NCBI RefSeq assembly: GCF_014855515.1
Contig: NZ_JACYFK010000001.1
Span: 1,550,001 to 1,614,000 of the forward strand
Direction: 5' to 3'
DNA: 64,000 bases
Origin: Euzebyella marina
GTDB taxonomy: Bacteria; Bacteroidota; Bacteroidia; Flavobacteriales; Flavobacteriaceae
The notes beneath the pieces are model-generated. The model saw nothing but the letters and a program-made list of their open reading frames with translations, did not search any database and had not been told where the DNA came from. Position 1 is the first letter of the stretch; the number at the start of each line of letters is the position of its first letter. A program made the position numbers and the translations under genes. Below are positions 9,401-15,595 of the stretch, piece by piece.

Positions 9401-10204
9401 GGCGTTTTTGATGATGGTGACGATTTGTGTTTGGGCACTCCCGAGGGTGTCGAGGTAAATACTTCAGGGTGTCAAATATTTCGTTTTCCAACTGATAACT
9501 TCACTGTTTCTGTAGAAAGTGAATCATGTCGAAACAATGATGACGGAAAGATAACCATCGAGCCGAAATTGAAATTAGATTATACTATTTCGCTTTCTGG
9601 TAACGGGATCGATATCAGTGATGAATTTACAACTTCTTATTTGGCTGAGAACCTCAGTTCTGGCAGTTATCAAGTTTGTATAGTGGGCTCGGCTACCGAT
9701 ATGGTTTATGAAGAATATTGTTTTGAGGTATTTGTTTCTCAACCAGAAGCTCTGGGGGTTACTGCTGTTATTGTTGAAAACGGAAGCCAGCTATCGCTCA
9801 ATATGTCGGGTTCACAACTTTATACCATTGAATTGAACGGTAATATTATCAAAACGGACAAGAGTACTATGCTCTTAGATTTGTCTAGCGGTAAAAACTT
9901 GCTAACGGTTTCTACTGACAATACATGTCAGGGTGTTTTTCAAGATACATTTGTTCTAAATGATCGAACGATGGTATTTCCCAATCCTTTTAAAGAATCG
10001 ACAAAAGTTTGGTTAGGTTCCGTTGAGAGGGAGGTTTCTATCAGTATTTTTGCATCTAATGGGCAGCTTGTTTTACAAAAACAACATGTTGTTAATGGCA
10101 ATAGGGAAGTTGATTTAAACTTTACAGGTCTCCCAAGGGGAATGTATGTCATAAGATTGGATGGCGAAGGCGTATCAGAATCTGTCAAGGTGATCAAGCA
10201 ATGA
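6416..10204 (+). CDS. Secreted reprolysin-type zinc metalloprotease with P-domain and T9SS sorting domain
   Basis: A 1262-residue exported protease. Parts in order are: signal peptide (1-22, ending FYASGQ); a propeptide-like region to about 190; a metzincin catalytic domain with the zinc motif HEIGHQLGANH (His333, Glu334, His337, His343) and Met-turn Met365 in STIMGYAG; Ig-like and fibronectin-type III modules (about 750-838, TYYWRVRPLN); a proprotein-convertase P-like beta-sandwich (about 848-985, with YGEWILEVADNASSDGG); a calcium-loop-like DADNDGVFDDGDD; and a C-terminal type A sorting domain (about 1180-1262, FPNPF through PRGMYVIRLDGEG). It should cross the outer membrane through the type IX system, which cleaves the tail. 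Its stop overlaps the next gene (ATGA). Confidence 0.93.
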   Translation: MVTKLRLVFSITIVFFSFYASGQSKYWEKLSSQNNAGRSALKDFKVQNGQVFNFQEKLFREELRNSTTSKGRKQVVYFPNSKGEIVSYVVEETSVFSKALSEKYPEIKSYRGHALQNPSQKIRFSTSHKDVQAMIVNSSEGHNSYIQKSSNNKYVIYKRTSKNAEDFDFICRTQDKILQSGANLTAKPVDDQLLRKYRIAISTTAEYTQHHGGTKADALAAINATLTRVNQVFETDLAVTLELVPTNDRVVFTNPSTDPYSGSLSALGNQAQRTFDDEIGVSNYDLGHVLHKGENGGNAGFIGGICTNGQKGSAYSSGQQPEGDVFDLDFVAHEIGHQLGANHTWSYELEGTLVQVEPGSGSTIMGYAGITENDNVAPNGDDYLHYVSIEQITETLRTKSCGEAFSLVNEPPVVQPVEDYIIPKSTAFVLTGNATDSDAEDVLTYTWEQIDNGVVTSATFGPTNPSGANFRSRPPNLSGTRYFPQLSRVLNGNLIQENPTQGAAWETVSDVERELNFALTVRDNAEGGGQVVSELVNILVTNNSGPFAVTSQTTSSNLVAGEVETVEWDVSNTDIAPISTEFVDILLSNDGGQTFSTVLASGVANDGSHNIIVPAIPTSEARIMVRPVDNIYYAVNAVDFSIEVSEIVMNFESLEYEVCQFNDLTVPFAYETYLGFSEEVVFSVEDLPENLTVTIEPDTVITGGVDVELLFENTENVLEGSYPIRVLATSNSVVKEVPLVINIYDNNFTPIQATAPENGTDHASVKTQLQWEGDASYTSYEVQIATNSSFSNIVEVATVTSNFFTPTDLQNQTTYYWRVRPLNTCGAGSFNAANSFTTVQVSCESKEAVNLPLEISAVGTPQIRSSISFFEDLPVSDLNVNLNIEHSFTADLVVRLISPQGTTVTLLSNSCGDLQNIEATFDDDGDPIICGLDGANAISGTVQPLGTLSSFNGESVYGEWILEVADNASSDGGGLIDFSLDICVEGQFRPDADNDGVFDDGDDLCLGTPEGVEVNTSGCQIFRFPTDNFTVSVESESCRNNDDGKITIEPKLKLDYTISLSGNGIDISDEFTTSYLAENLSSGSYQVCIVGSATDMVYEEYCFEVFVSQPEALGVTAVIVENGSQLSLNMSGSQLYTIELNGNIIKTDKSTMLLDLSSGKNLLTVSTDNTCQGVFQDTFVLNDRTMVFPNPFKESTKVWLGSVEREVSISIFASNGQLVLQKQHVVNGNREVDLNFTGLPRGMYVIRLDGEGVSESVKVIKQ

Positions 10205-10881
10205 GATTGATAATTGTATACATAGTATGTGCGTTGTTCTTTGTCGGATGCAAAAAAGATTCGCCAAAGGCACCAGAAGCGGCTACCCTTGTGGCACCTG
10301 CCAAAAATTCGGAATGCACCCCACTTCAGAGCGACAATGGTACTAGTAGTGTAGTGCGCTTCAATTGGCTGGCATCTGACCATACCGAAACCTACGAACT
10401 GCAAGTGACCAATCTTGAAACGGGTACGGTTCACAATAAAATTACCAGCAATACGGTAGAGACCCTTTCTTTAAGCAAGGGTGCTGCATTTTCTTGGGTG
10501 GTAATCTCAAGTAATTCAAAAACCAACAAGACCGCTAGTAGTGGTTCTTGGTTCTTTTATAACCCAGGTACTGAAACTTCATATGTGCCATTCCCAGCTG
10601 AAATACTTAATCCGGAACCGGGTGCAACTGTGTTTCGTGACATTAACAATGAGGTGACCTTGAATTGGTCGGGTGCCGATTTAGATGACGATGTCGTTCA
10701 ATACGATGTTTATTTTTCCACAGAAAACCCGCCAGAGGAACTTTTGGCTAGTGTAAATGGTAATATAGAGGCCCGTAGCGTAAGCGTTGAACACGATACG
10801 GTTTATTATTGGAGGGTTGTTACAACAGATTCTGAAGGCAACACCTCAGATTCTGGCATTGTCGATTTTAGGTGCCATTAA
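10201..10881 (+). CDS. Fibronectin-type-III-like lipoprotein coupled to the metalloprotease
   Basis: A 226-residue predicted lipoprotein. MRLIIVYIVCALFFVGC gives a lipobox with Cys17 as the acylated residue. Two Fn3-like beta-sandwich modules follow, roughly residues 28-118 and 125-226. Each has a LNW or RFNW strand, and the second ends in the YYWRVVTTDSEGN strand seen in Fn3 repeats. The second module resembles the Fn3 module of the upstream protease. Translation is coupled to that gene through a four-base ATGA overlap, so a shared role at the cell surface, such as anchoring, chaperoning or inhibiting the protease, is plausible but inferred. Its 3' end overlaps pth by 14 bases tail to tail. 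Confidence 0.8.
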   Translation: MRLIIVYIVCALFFVGCKKDSPKAPEAATLVAPAKNSECTPLQSDNGTSSVVRFNWLASDHTETYELQVTNLETGTVHNKITSNTVETLSLSKGAAFSWVVISSNSKTNKTASSGSWFFYNPGTETSYVPFPAEILNPEPGATVFRDINNEVTLNWSGADLDDDVVQYDVYFSTENPPEELLASVNGNIEARSVSVEHDTVYYWRVVTTDSEGNTSDSGIVDFRCH

Positions 10882-11497
10882 AATTGTTCATGGTGTTTTT
10901 GACACCCGCAAACATGAACGACTTTATTACTTCAACTGATTTTTCCAATCTTTCCGAAAGTGATTTCTTTTCTTCTTCAGACCATTCGCCAAGAACATAT
11001 TCTACTTGTCTGCCCTTACCAAAATCGGCACCCACCCCAAAACGGAACCTGTTGTAATTGGTATTTTGCAAAGTATTCTGAATGTCTTTAAGTCCGTTAT
11101 GGCCTCCGGCGCTTCCTTTTGTTTTTAACCGAATGGTACCAAAAGACAGATTGATATCATCGGTAATGACCAAGACATTTTCTAAGCTAATATTCTCTTT
11201 GTCCATCCAATATTTGAGTGCCTTACCACTAAGGTTCATATAGGTAGAAGGTTTTAGGCAGAGTGCGCTTTTACCTTTGTATTTAAAGGTGCCTACATCG
11301 CCAAGTTTCTGGGTCTCGAAAGTAAACGATTCTTTTTCGGCCAATGCGTCAAGAACCTTAAAACCGATATTGTGCCGGGTTTCCGAATACTTTTCTCCTA
11401 TGTTTCCTAGGCCTACGATTAAAAATTTTTTCATTAGGTCTGGTTCTTCTAAAATGGTCTTGTCTTTATTGAATAGTGATTTTAGAAAAGAAAGCAT
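10868..11497 (-). CDS. pth: Peptidyl-tRNA hydrolase
   Basis: Cleaves peptidyl-tRNA released during abortive translation. The core starts MKKFLIVGLGNIGEKYSETRHNIGFKVLD, containing the conserved Asn and the catalytic His in ETRHNIGF; KPSTYMNLSGKA, ITDDINLSFG and GSAGGHNGLKDI are all present. The start at 11497 gives a 209-residue protein with a short basic leader (MLSFLKSLFNKDK) of a kind often seen in flavobacterial Pth. Starting at the internal Met before KKFLIV would give the classical form. It is last in the prs-rplY-pth order, and its 3' end overlaps the convergent lipoprotein gene. Confidence 0.96.
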   Translation of the reverse strand: MLSFLKSLFNKDKTILEEPDLMKKFLIVGLGNIGEKYSETRHNIGFKVLDALAEKESFTFETQKLGDVGTFKYKGKSALCLKPSTYMNLSGKALKYWMDKENISLENVLVITDDINLSFGTIRLKTKGSAGGHNGLKDIQNTLQNTNYNRFRFGVGADFGKGRQVEYVLGEWSEEEKKSLSERLEKSVEVIKSFMFAGVKNTMNNFNGT

Positions 11498-11523
11498 GTT
11501 TTTCAAATTTCCGTAAAAATACA

Positions 11524-11553
11524 AAAGCACCCCAAGGTTAAATGGAGTGCTTT
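11524..11553 (-). terminator. Hairpin between rplY and pth
   Basis: On the minus strand AAAGCAC pairs with GTGCTTT across a loop of about 16 nt, followed by TTTTGT. It sits after the rplY stop and 27 bases before the pth start. It is a candidate rplY terminator or partial attenuator that would reduce read-through into pth. Confidence 0.6.
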
Positions 11554-11574
11554 ATATTTTAAAAGTGAAAAAGT

Positions 11575-12222
11575 TTATTCTTGACTTTCTCCTCCTTCGC
11601 TTGCTGCTTCTGGTGCTGCAGCTTCAGCTCCTTCGGCATCTTCATCACCTTCTTCCTCTTCGTCATCGGTAACTACCGCCGAACGCTGAGTTTTAACTTG
11701 AACAACAACAGTTGTATCAGGGTGAAGAATGGTGAAATCATCGCTTAACAATGTTTCTACGGTAATGTTCTGCCCGATTCTCAATTTAGAGATATCAATA
11801 TCGAAGAAATCAGGTAATTTGTCAGGTAAAGCTTTGATGGCAAGCTTTCTCTTTCTGAACAATAAACGCCCCCCGTTTCTAACCCCAGGAGAATTACCTT
11901 GAAGACGAACAGGTATGTTCATGGTTACTTCTTTGTCATCAAATAACTGATAAAAGTCGATATGCAAAATGTTGTCAGTCACTGGGTGAAACTGAATGTC
12001 TTGCATAATGGCGTTTACTTTGGTGCCACCCAAGTCAATCTGCACAGTGTGTGCGGCCGGGGTATACACTAAATCTCTGAACGCTAGTTCTTCTGCTGAA
12101 AAGTGTAAAGGTGTTTCCCCTCCGTAAACTACGCAAGGAACCTTTCCAGCATTACGTAGGGCCTTCGTTGCCTTTTTGCCCACGCTTTCTCTTTCTGATC
12201 CTTTAATTAAAATTGACTTCAT
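11575..12222 (-). CDS. rplY: 50S ribosomal protein L25 / general stress protein Ctc
   Basis: Binds 5S rRNA in the large ribosomal subunit. The 215-residue protein has the two-domain CTC-type layout: an N-terminal L25 beta-barrel ([20 protein letters not shown], then VPCVVYGGE and [12 protein letters not shown]) to about residue 95, and the TL5/CTC C-terminal domain with [20 protein letters not shown] and the [16 protein letters not shown] region. A low-complexity acidic tail rich in E, A and G ends the protein, typical of Bacteroidota L25. It lies 41 bases downstream of prs in the same operon. Confidence 0.96.
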   Translation of the reverse strand: MKSILIKGSERESVGKKATKALRNAGKVPCVVYGGETPLHFSAEELAFRDLVYTPAAHTVQIDLGGTKVNAIMQDIQFHPVTDNILHIDFYQLFDDKEVTMNIPVRLQGNSPGVRNGGRLLFRKRKLAIKALPDKLPDFFDIDISKLRIGQNITVETLLSDDFTILHPDTTVVVQVKTQRSAVVTDDEEEEGDEDAEGAEAAAPEAASEGGESQE

Positions 12223-12263
12223 TTTATGTATAAATAGTTAATAAAATACTTCTTTGGTCGCCC

Positions 12264-13205
12264 TTACATTAAAAACTTAGAGGCGATAGATGTGTTGTGG
12301 TGCACGCGGTGCATCACATCGGCAAATAGATCTGCACAGCTCAGTACCTTTACTTTGGAACTGTCTTTTTTGGTCGGAATTGAATCTGTGATGATCAGTT
12401 CCGATAACTGTGAATTTTCTATTCTCTCATATGCCTTGCCGGACAACAGACCATGTGTTGTTATGGCCCTCACACTTTTTGCTCCTCTTTCCATCATCAG
12501 GTCGGCGGCTTTGGTAAGCGTACCAGCAGTGTCTACCATGTCGTCTACCAGAACAACGTTTTTGCCTTGTACGTCACCAATCAACTCCATATGTGATATT
12601 ACGTTGGCCTTGGCCCGTTGCTTGTAACAAATCACAACATCGCTTTCCAAAGCTTTCGAATAGGCATATGCCCTTTTCGAACCTCCCATATCGGGCGAAG
12701 CAATGGTTAAGTTGTCGAGATTTAGTTTTTTTAGATAAGGTAAAAACAAAGTAGAGGCGAACAAGTGGTCGACAGGCTTTTCAAAGAAACCTTGAATTTG
12801 ATCGGCGTGCAGATCCATAGTAATGATACGGGTGGCGCCGGCCGCTTCTAGCATTTTAGCTACCAATTTGGCTGCTATAGGTACTCTTGGCTTGTCTTTT
12901 CGGTCTTGGCGTGCCCAACCGAAATAAGGCATCACGGCAGTAATGTGTCTTGCCGAAGCTCTTTTCGCTGCATCGAGCATCAACAACATTTCCATTAAGT
13001 TTTCCGAACTAGGGTTCGTAGAACCGATGATAAAAATTCGTGCCCCGCGCACCGACTCTTCAAAAGAAGGCTGAAACTCACCGTCGCTATACCTTGAAAA
13101 CAGAACTTTACCTAAATCCGTACCGTAGGATTTGGCAATTTTTTCTGCTAGTTCAGTACTTTGCGTACAAGCAAAAATCTTAGGTTCGGGAACTTGATAG
13201 GGCAT
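12264..13205 (-). CDS. prs: Ribose-phosphate pyrophosphokinase
   Basis: Makes PRPP from ribose-5-phosphate and ATP for nucleotide, histidine and tryptophan synthesis. It has 313 residues, the family norm. Signatures include the flexible-loop region YFGWARQDRKDKPRVPIAAK, the metal-binding MDLHADQIQGFF, and the PRPP-binding loop VVLVDDMVDTAGTL. The start is ATG at 13205. It leads the prs-rplY-pth operon, with a candidate -7 box about 50 bases upstream. Confidence 0.98.
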   Translation of the reverse strand: MPYQVPEPKIFACTQSTELAEKIAKSYGTDLGKVLFSRYSDGEFQPSFEESVRGARIFIIGSTNPSSENLMEMLLMLDAAKRASARHITAVMPYFGWARQDRKDKPRVPIAAKLVAKMLEAAGATRIITMDLHADQIQGFFEKPVDHLFASTLFLPYLKKLNLDNLTIASPDMGGSKRAYAYSKALESDVVICYKQRAKANVISHMELIGDVQGKNVVLVDDMVDTAGTLTKAADLMMERGAKSVRAITTHGLLSGKAYERIENSQLSELIITDSIPTKKDSSKVKVLSCADLFADVMHRVHHNTSIASKFLM

Positions 13206-13257
13206 TGATAAAATGTTGTGAACTAGTTTATTGTCGTCCCTTTTTTCTAGGGAGGTG

Positions 13258-13265
13258 CAAATTTA
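13258..13265 (-). promoter_or_regulatory. Candidate -7 element TAAATTTG for prs
   Basis: On the minus strand TAAATTTG fits TAnnTTTG and lies 52 bases before the prs ATG. No TTG is evident at the -33 distance, so support is partial. Confidence 0.4.
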
Positions 13266-13307
13266 GAAATTTATTTGTGTTGCTAAAGGATAAATCTTGT
13301 TATTTTT

Positions 13308-13340
13308 TTGGGATGGATATAAAAATATTTTATAGTTTTG
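13308..13340 (+). promoter_or_regulatory. Promoter candidate for the tRNA-Leu transcript
   Basis: A TTG at 13308-13310 and TAGTTTTG at 13333-13340 match the flavobacterial -33/-7 pair TTG and TAnnTTTG with 22 bases between them. Transcription would start just before the tRNA-like fragment at 13353 and run through tRNA-Leu. Confidence 0.5.
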
Positions 13341-13352
13341 CAGTCCGTTTTC

Positions 13353-13402
13353 GCCTTGGTGGCGTTTCCGATAGATATCGGAAGGTAGACGCGCTTCTTG
13401 GA
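13353..13402 (+). pseudogene. Broken 5' copy of tRNA-Leu with a palindromic insert
   Basis: Positions 13353-13364 (GCCTTGGTGGCG) and 13384-13395 (GGTAGACGCGCT) are identical to the acceptor/D-arm parts of the intact tRNA-Leu gene 94 bases downstream. The few D-loop bases between them are replaced by 19 bases that contain a perfect inverted repeat, TTCCGAT then AGAT then ATCGGAA. No anticodon arm, variable arm or T arm follows. It is probably a tRNA fragment left by partial duplication and interrupted by a small palindromic sequence. It lies inside the predicted tRNA-Leu transcript. Confidence 0.65.
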
Positions 13403-13446
13403 CACTTATAAGGTAATGGAGTGAAAAACAAAAAGCGGATGAAAAT

Positions 13447-13528
13447 GCCTTGGTGGCGGAATTGGTAGACGCGCTGGATTCAAAATCCAGTTCTTTCGGG
13501 AGTGTGGGTTCGATTCCCACCCAAGGTA
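13447..13528 (+). tRNA. tRNA-Leu (anticodon CAA)
   Basis: An 82-nt class II tRNA. The acceptor stem GCCTTGG pairs with CCAAGGT (first pair G-U) before discriminator A13528. The D arm has GGCGGAATTGGTAGACGC. The anticodon stem CTGGA/TCCAG frames loop TTCAAAA, giving anticodon CAA. A long variable arm (TTCTTTCGGGAGT) and a T arm with GTGGGTTCGATTCCCAC follow. CCA is not encoded. It reads UUG leucine codons. A terminator lies immediately downstream. Confidence 0.97.
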
Positions 13529-13532
13529 CTGA

Positions 13533-13566
13533 AAAACCCTGTTAATTAATTGATTGACGGGGTTTT
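13533..13566 (+). terminator. Rho-independent terminator of tRNA-Leu
   Basis: AAAACCC at 13533-13539 pairs with GGGTTTT at 13560-13566, giving a stem that ends in a T-run. It starts five bases after the tRNA 3' end. Confidence 0.75.
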
Positions 13567-13816
13567 ATGTTTTATAGCCTTGCAATTTAATTCTGTCAAT
13601 TTAATAGTTCTCTTTCAATTCTGTGCGCCAATAAATTATAAGTAGGCTATACTTCAAACAGTTTTCTGCGATTTTACATAGCAGGGTCAATTAGGCGAGG
13701 GACCACATTATAGAAGGAATTCTAATAGCACGAATACGACTTATGTCCTTTTTTAAGTTTTAAAGAATCTCAAATTTGATATTTGCTCCGAATCTTATTA
13801 GGGTATGATAAAGTAT
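13567..13816. other. Gene-free AT-rich spacer
   Basis: 250 bases between the tRNA-Leu terminator and the stop of the SRPBCC gene. I see no ORF with coding character, no RNA motif and no repeat here. Confidence 0.6.
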
Positions 13817-14236
13817 TTACTTTTTCTCTAAAAGTATTTTCAAATTTTTGCCAAGTAGATTGTTCCATCCCCATTCAAATCTTTCCCTTTTAAAATGAGG
13901 GTCATCAGGGAAACTTTCAAGACCCGTATGTGTGATTCTAATTTTTGTTCCGCTATCAGTAGAAAATAGGTCGAATGTAACCTCAGATACCCCTTGGTAA
14001 CCCTTATAAGCCCAAATGTGCGCTAATGTGTCAGGTTTGTTAATTTTGGTTACGACCCATTTTTTTCGATAGGTATCGCCAATATCCTCGAATTTGAACT
14101 CACAACCAACTTTTGGTATAAATTCCTTTAGTTGCGGAAAGTACCATATTTTCATTTTTTCTGAATTCGTCATTGCCTCCCAAACATCTTTTTTTGGGGC
14201 ATTATAAAAGAATTCCATTATTAGAGGGTTGTCCAT
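13817..14236 (-). CDS. SRPBCC (START/AHSA1-like) domain protein
   Basis: A 139-residue single-domain protein with the AHSA1-type START fold: an opening strand FFYNAPKKDVWEAMTNSEKMKIWYFP, a central GCEFKFEDIGDTYRKKWVV, the strand ITHTGLESFP, and the C-terminal helix FEWGWNNLLGKNLKILLEK. Proteins of this fold bind hydrophobic ligands or act as Hsp90-activator-like modules; no ligand can be assigned. The start is ATG at 14236. It stands alone, separated from the tRNA gene and from the arabinose operon by gene-free stretches. Confidence 0.85.
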   Translation of the reverse strand: MDNPLIMEFFYNAPKKDVWEAMTNSEKMKIWYFPQLKEFIPKVGCEFKFEDIGDTYRKKWVVTKINKPDTLAHIWAYKGYQGVSEVTFDLFSTDSGTKIRITHTGLESFPDDPHFKRERFEWGWNNLLGKNLKILLEKK

Positions 14237-14761
14237 ATCCTAAATTTGTTTTCTTCTGTGCAGTTATATTTCTAGTATAAATGAGAATCTTCTAAAAAAG
14301 ATATCAATAGTTTTTTGTCAATCATAAAATTTTTAGTTCAAATGCCGCAGTGCTTTAGATCGATATTTGATAAGATGTACCGAGCGTTGGCAAAAATGCT
14401 TTTAGTTCTTCGGCAGCCATATTTCTAATATGACAGAGTATCCTGCCCGTCTATGGTCTTGTTAAAAAGTTCCCCCTTAGCTCTAATCCATAGGTTGATA
14501 TATGACTATACTAATCTGTTTACGGTTTACTCTTTTAATTGGTAAATTCTTGATGCTAACCAATAACCGGTACTCCAATTTTTGTAACTAACCATTCATC
14601 TATTTATATGGAAGACTTTTCTATTCATTGACTATCGAGCGTTCTTTCTTATCCAACTTTTGAGTGAACATTAAAGTTGAAAAGCCTTAAATTTAAGTGC
14701 TTATCCAAATGCTTTCTGCCAAGTTTGGGTATTATATTACTAAAGATTGATAGCCAACTTC
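14237..14761. other. Gene-free spacer, possibly containing decayed coding sequence
   Basis: 525 bases with stops in all frames. On the minus strand around 14340-14470 a stop-interrupted frame gives a short stretch of plausible protein (AEELKAFLPTLGTSYQISI in one frame), which may be the remains of a gene, but it is too short to name. No RNA gene or repeat is recognisable. The part next to the Nudix regulator (14762-14821) holds its candidate operator and promoter. Confidence 0.4.
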
Positions 14762-14788
14762 AAAAAGTGTACAATAAACACTATTTTT
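14762..14788. promoter_or_regulatory. Candidate AraR operator
   Basis: AGTGT at 14766-14770 and ACACT at 14778-14782 form an inverted repeat with a 7-base spacer (ACAATAA). Flanking A-run and T-run symmetry extends the dyad with one mismatch. It lies 34 bases upstream of the regulator start and just before a TATATTTA box, where an operator would cover the -33 region. Assignment to AraR is inference from position. Confidence 0.5.
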
Positions 14789-14791
14789 TTC

Positions 14792-14799
14792 TATATTTA
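14792..14799 (+). promoter_or_regulatory. Candidate -7 element TATATTTA for the arabinose operon
   Basis: Seven of eight positions match TAnnTTTG. It lies 22 bases before the regulator's TTG start and immediately downstream of the dyad at 14762-14788. Confidence 0.4.
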
Positions 14800-14821
14800 T
14801 TTCCCTAAAATTTAAAGCGTT

Positions 14822-15517
14822 TTGCAGAAACCATTTCAAATCAATCGTGCCTACAAAGAAGTGCAGCAAATTACCGTAGCGGTAGACTGCTTGATTTTTG
14901 GGTTCAATGATGGTAAACTAGAATTGTTGTTGGTCCATAGAGGGTTTGAACCCGAAAGAGATCGTTGGTCGCTGATTGGTGGCTTTGTGTTAAATGAAGA
15001 AGATTTAGATGAGGCGGCCCATCGTGTATTGAGCGATTTAACAGGGCTTGATGATGTGTATATGGAGCAAGTGCGCACATTTGGCAAGGCACACCGAGAC
15101 CCCTATGAAAGAGTACTTTCGGTTACGTACAGTGCTCTAGTGCTCAAGAAAGATTACAATGATGAGCTTGTTAAAAGTTACCAGGCCGAATGGTTTCCCA
15201 TAGATGGTTTGCCCGAGCTTATTTTTGACCACAAAGATATGGTCGACTCGGCGATGCAGCGGCTCCGTCGACGGATTAAAAGTGGCCCGGTTGGGTTTAA
15301 CCTTTTACCGAAGAAATTTACGTTGCCACAGCTTCAAAAACTCTACGAAGCTATTTTGGGAGAAGAAATCGACAAAAGAAATTTTAGAAAAAAACTCAAC
15401 TCAATGGATTTTCTCGTAAAACTCGACGAGAAAGACAAATCTGAATCTAAAAAAGGGGCCTACCTCTATGAGTTAGATGAAGAGAAATACAACCACATCA
15501 AAAACTTTAATATTTAA
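14822..15517 (+). CDS. AraR-like transcriptional regulator (NrtR family, inactive Nudix domain plus winged helix)
   Basis: A 231-residue protein with a Nudix domain (about residues 15-145) and a C-terminal winged-helix region (about 150-231, NLLPKKFTLPQLQKLYEAIL then FRKKLNSMDFL). The Nudix box at 53-75 (GGFVLNEEDLDEAAHRVLSD) keeps the glycines and the Arg but lacks the REUxxEE acidic core, so hydrolysis is unlikely. This is the pattern of NrtR/AraR-type regulators, in which the domain senses a sugar or nucleotide effector. Placed directly before araB-araD-transporter-araA, it is very probably the L-arabinose regulator. The only start fitting the frame is TTG at 14822, because a stop lies three codons upstream; a weak start suits a low-abundance regulator. 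Confidence 0.88.
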   Translation: MQKPFQINRAYKEVQQITVAVDCLIFGFNDGKLELLLVHRGFEPERDRWSLIGGFVLNEEDLDEAAHRVLSDLTGLDDVYMEQVRTFGKAHRDPYERVLSVTYSALVLKKDYNDELVKSYQAEWFPIDGLPELIFDHKDMVDSAMQRLRRRIKSGPVGFNLLPKKFTLPQLQKLYEAILGEEIDKRNFRKKLNSMDFLVKLDEKDKSESKKGAYLYELDEEKYNHIKNFNI

Positions 15518-15595
15518 AACTCAACTCTATGTGCCAATCAAATGGTATTGTCAAGTGCCGTACGCTATCTAACTTAGCCGCTAACCGTTTCTATC

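Noticed and set aside
13263-13520. 85-codon frame on the minus strand (MGIEPTLPKELDFESSA...)
   Set aside because: It is antisense to tRNA-Leu and its leader; the MGIEPTLP start is the familiar artefact of reading a tRNA T-arm backwards.
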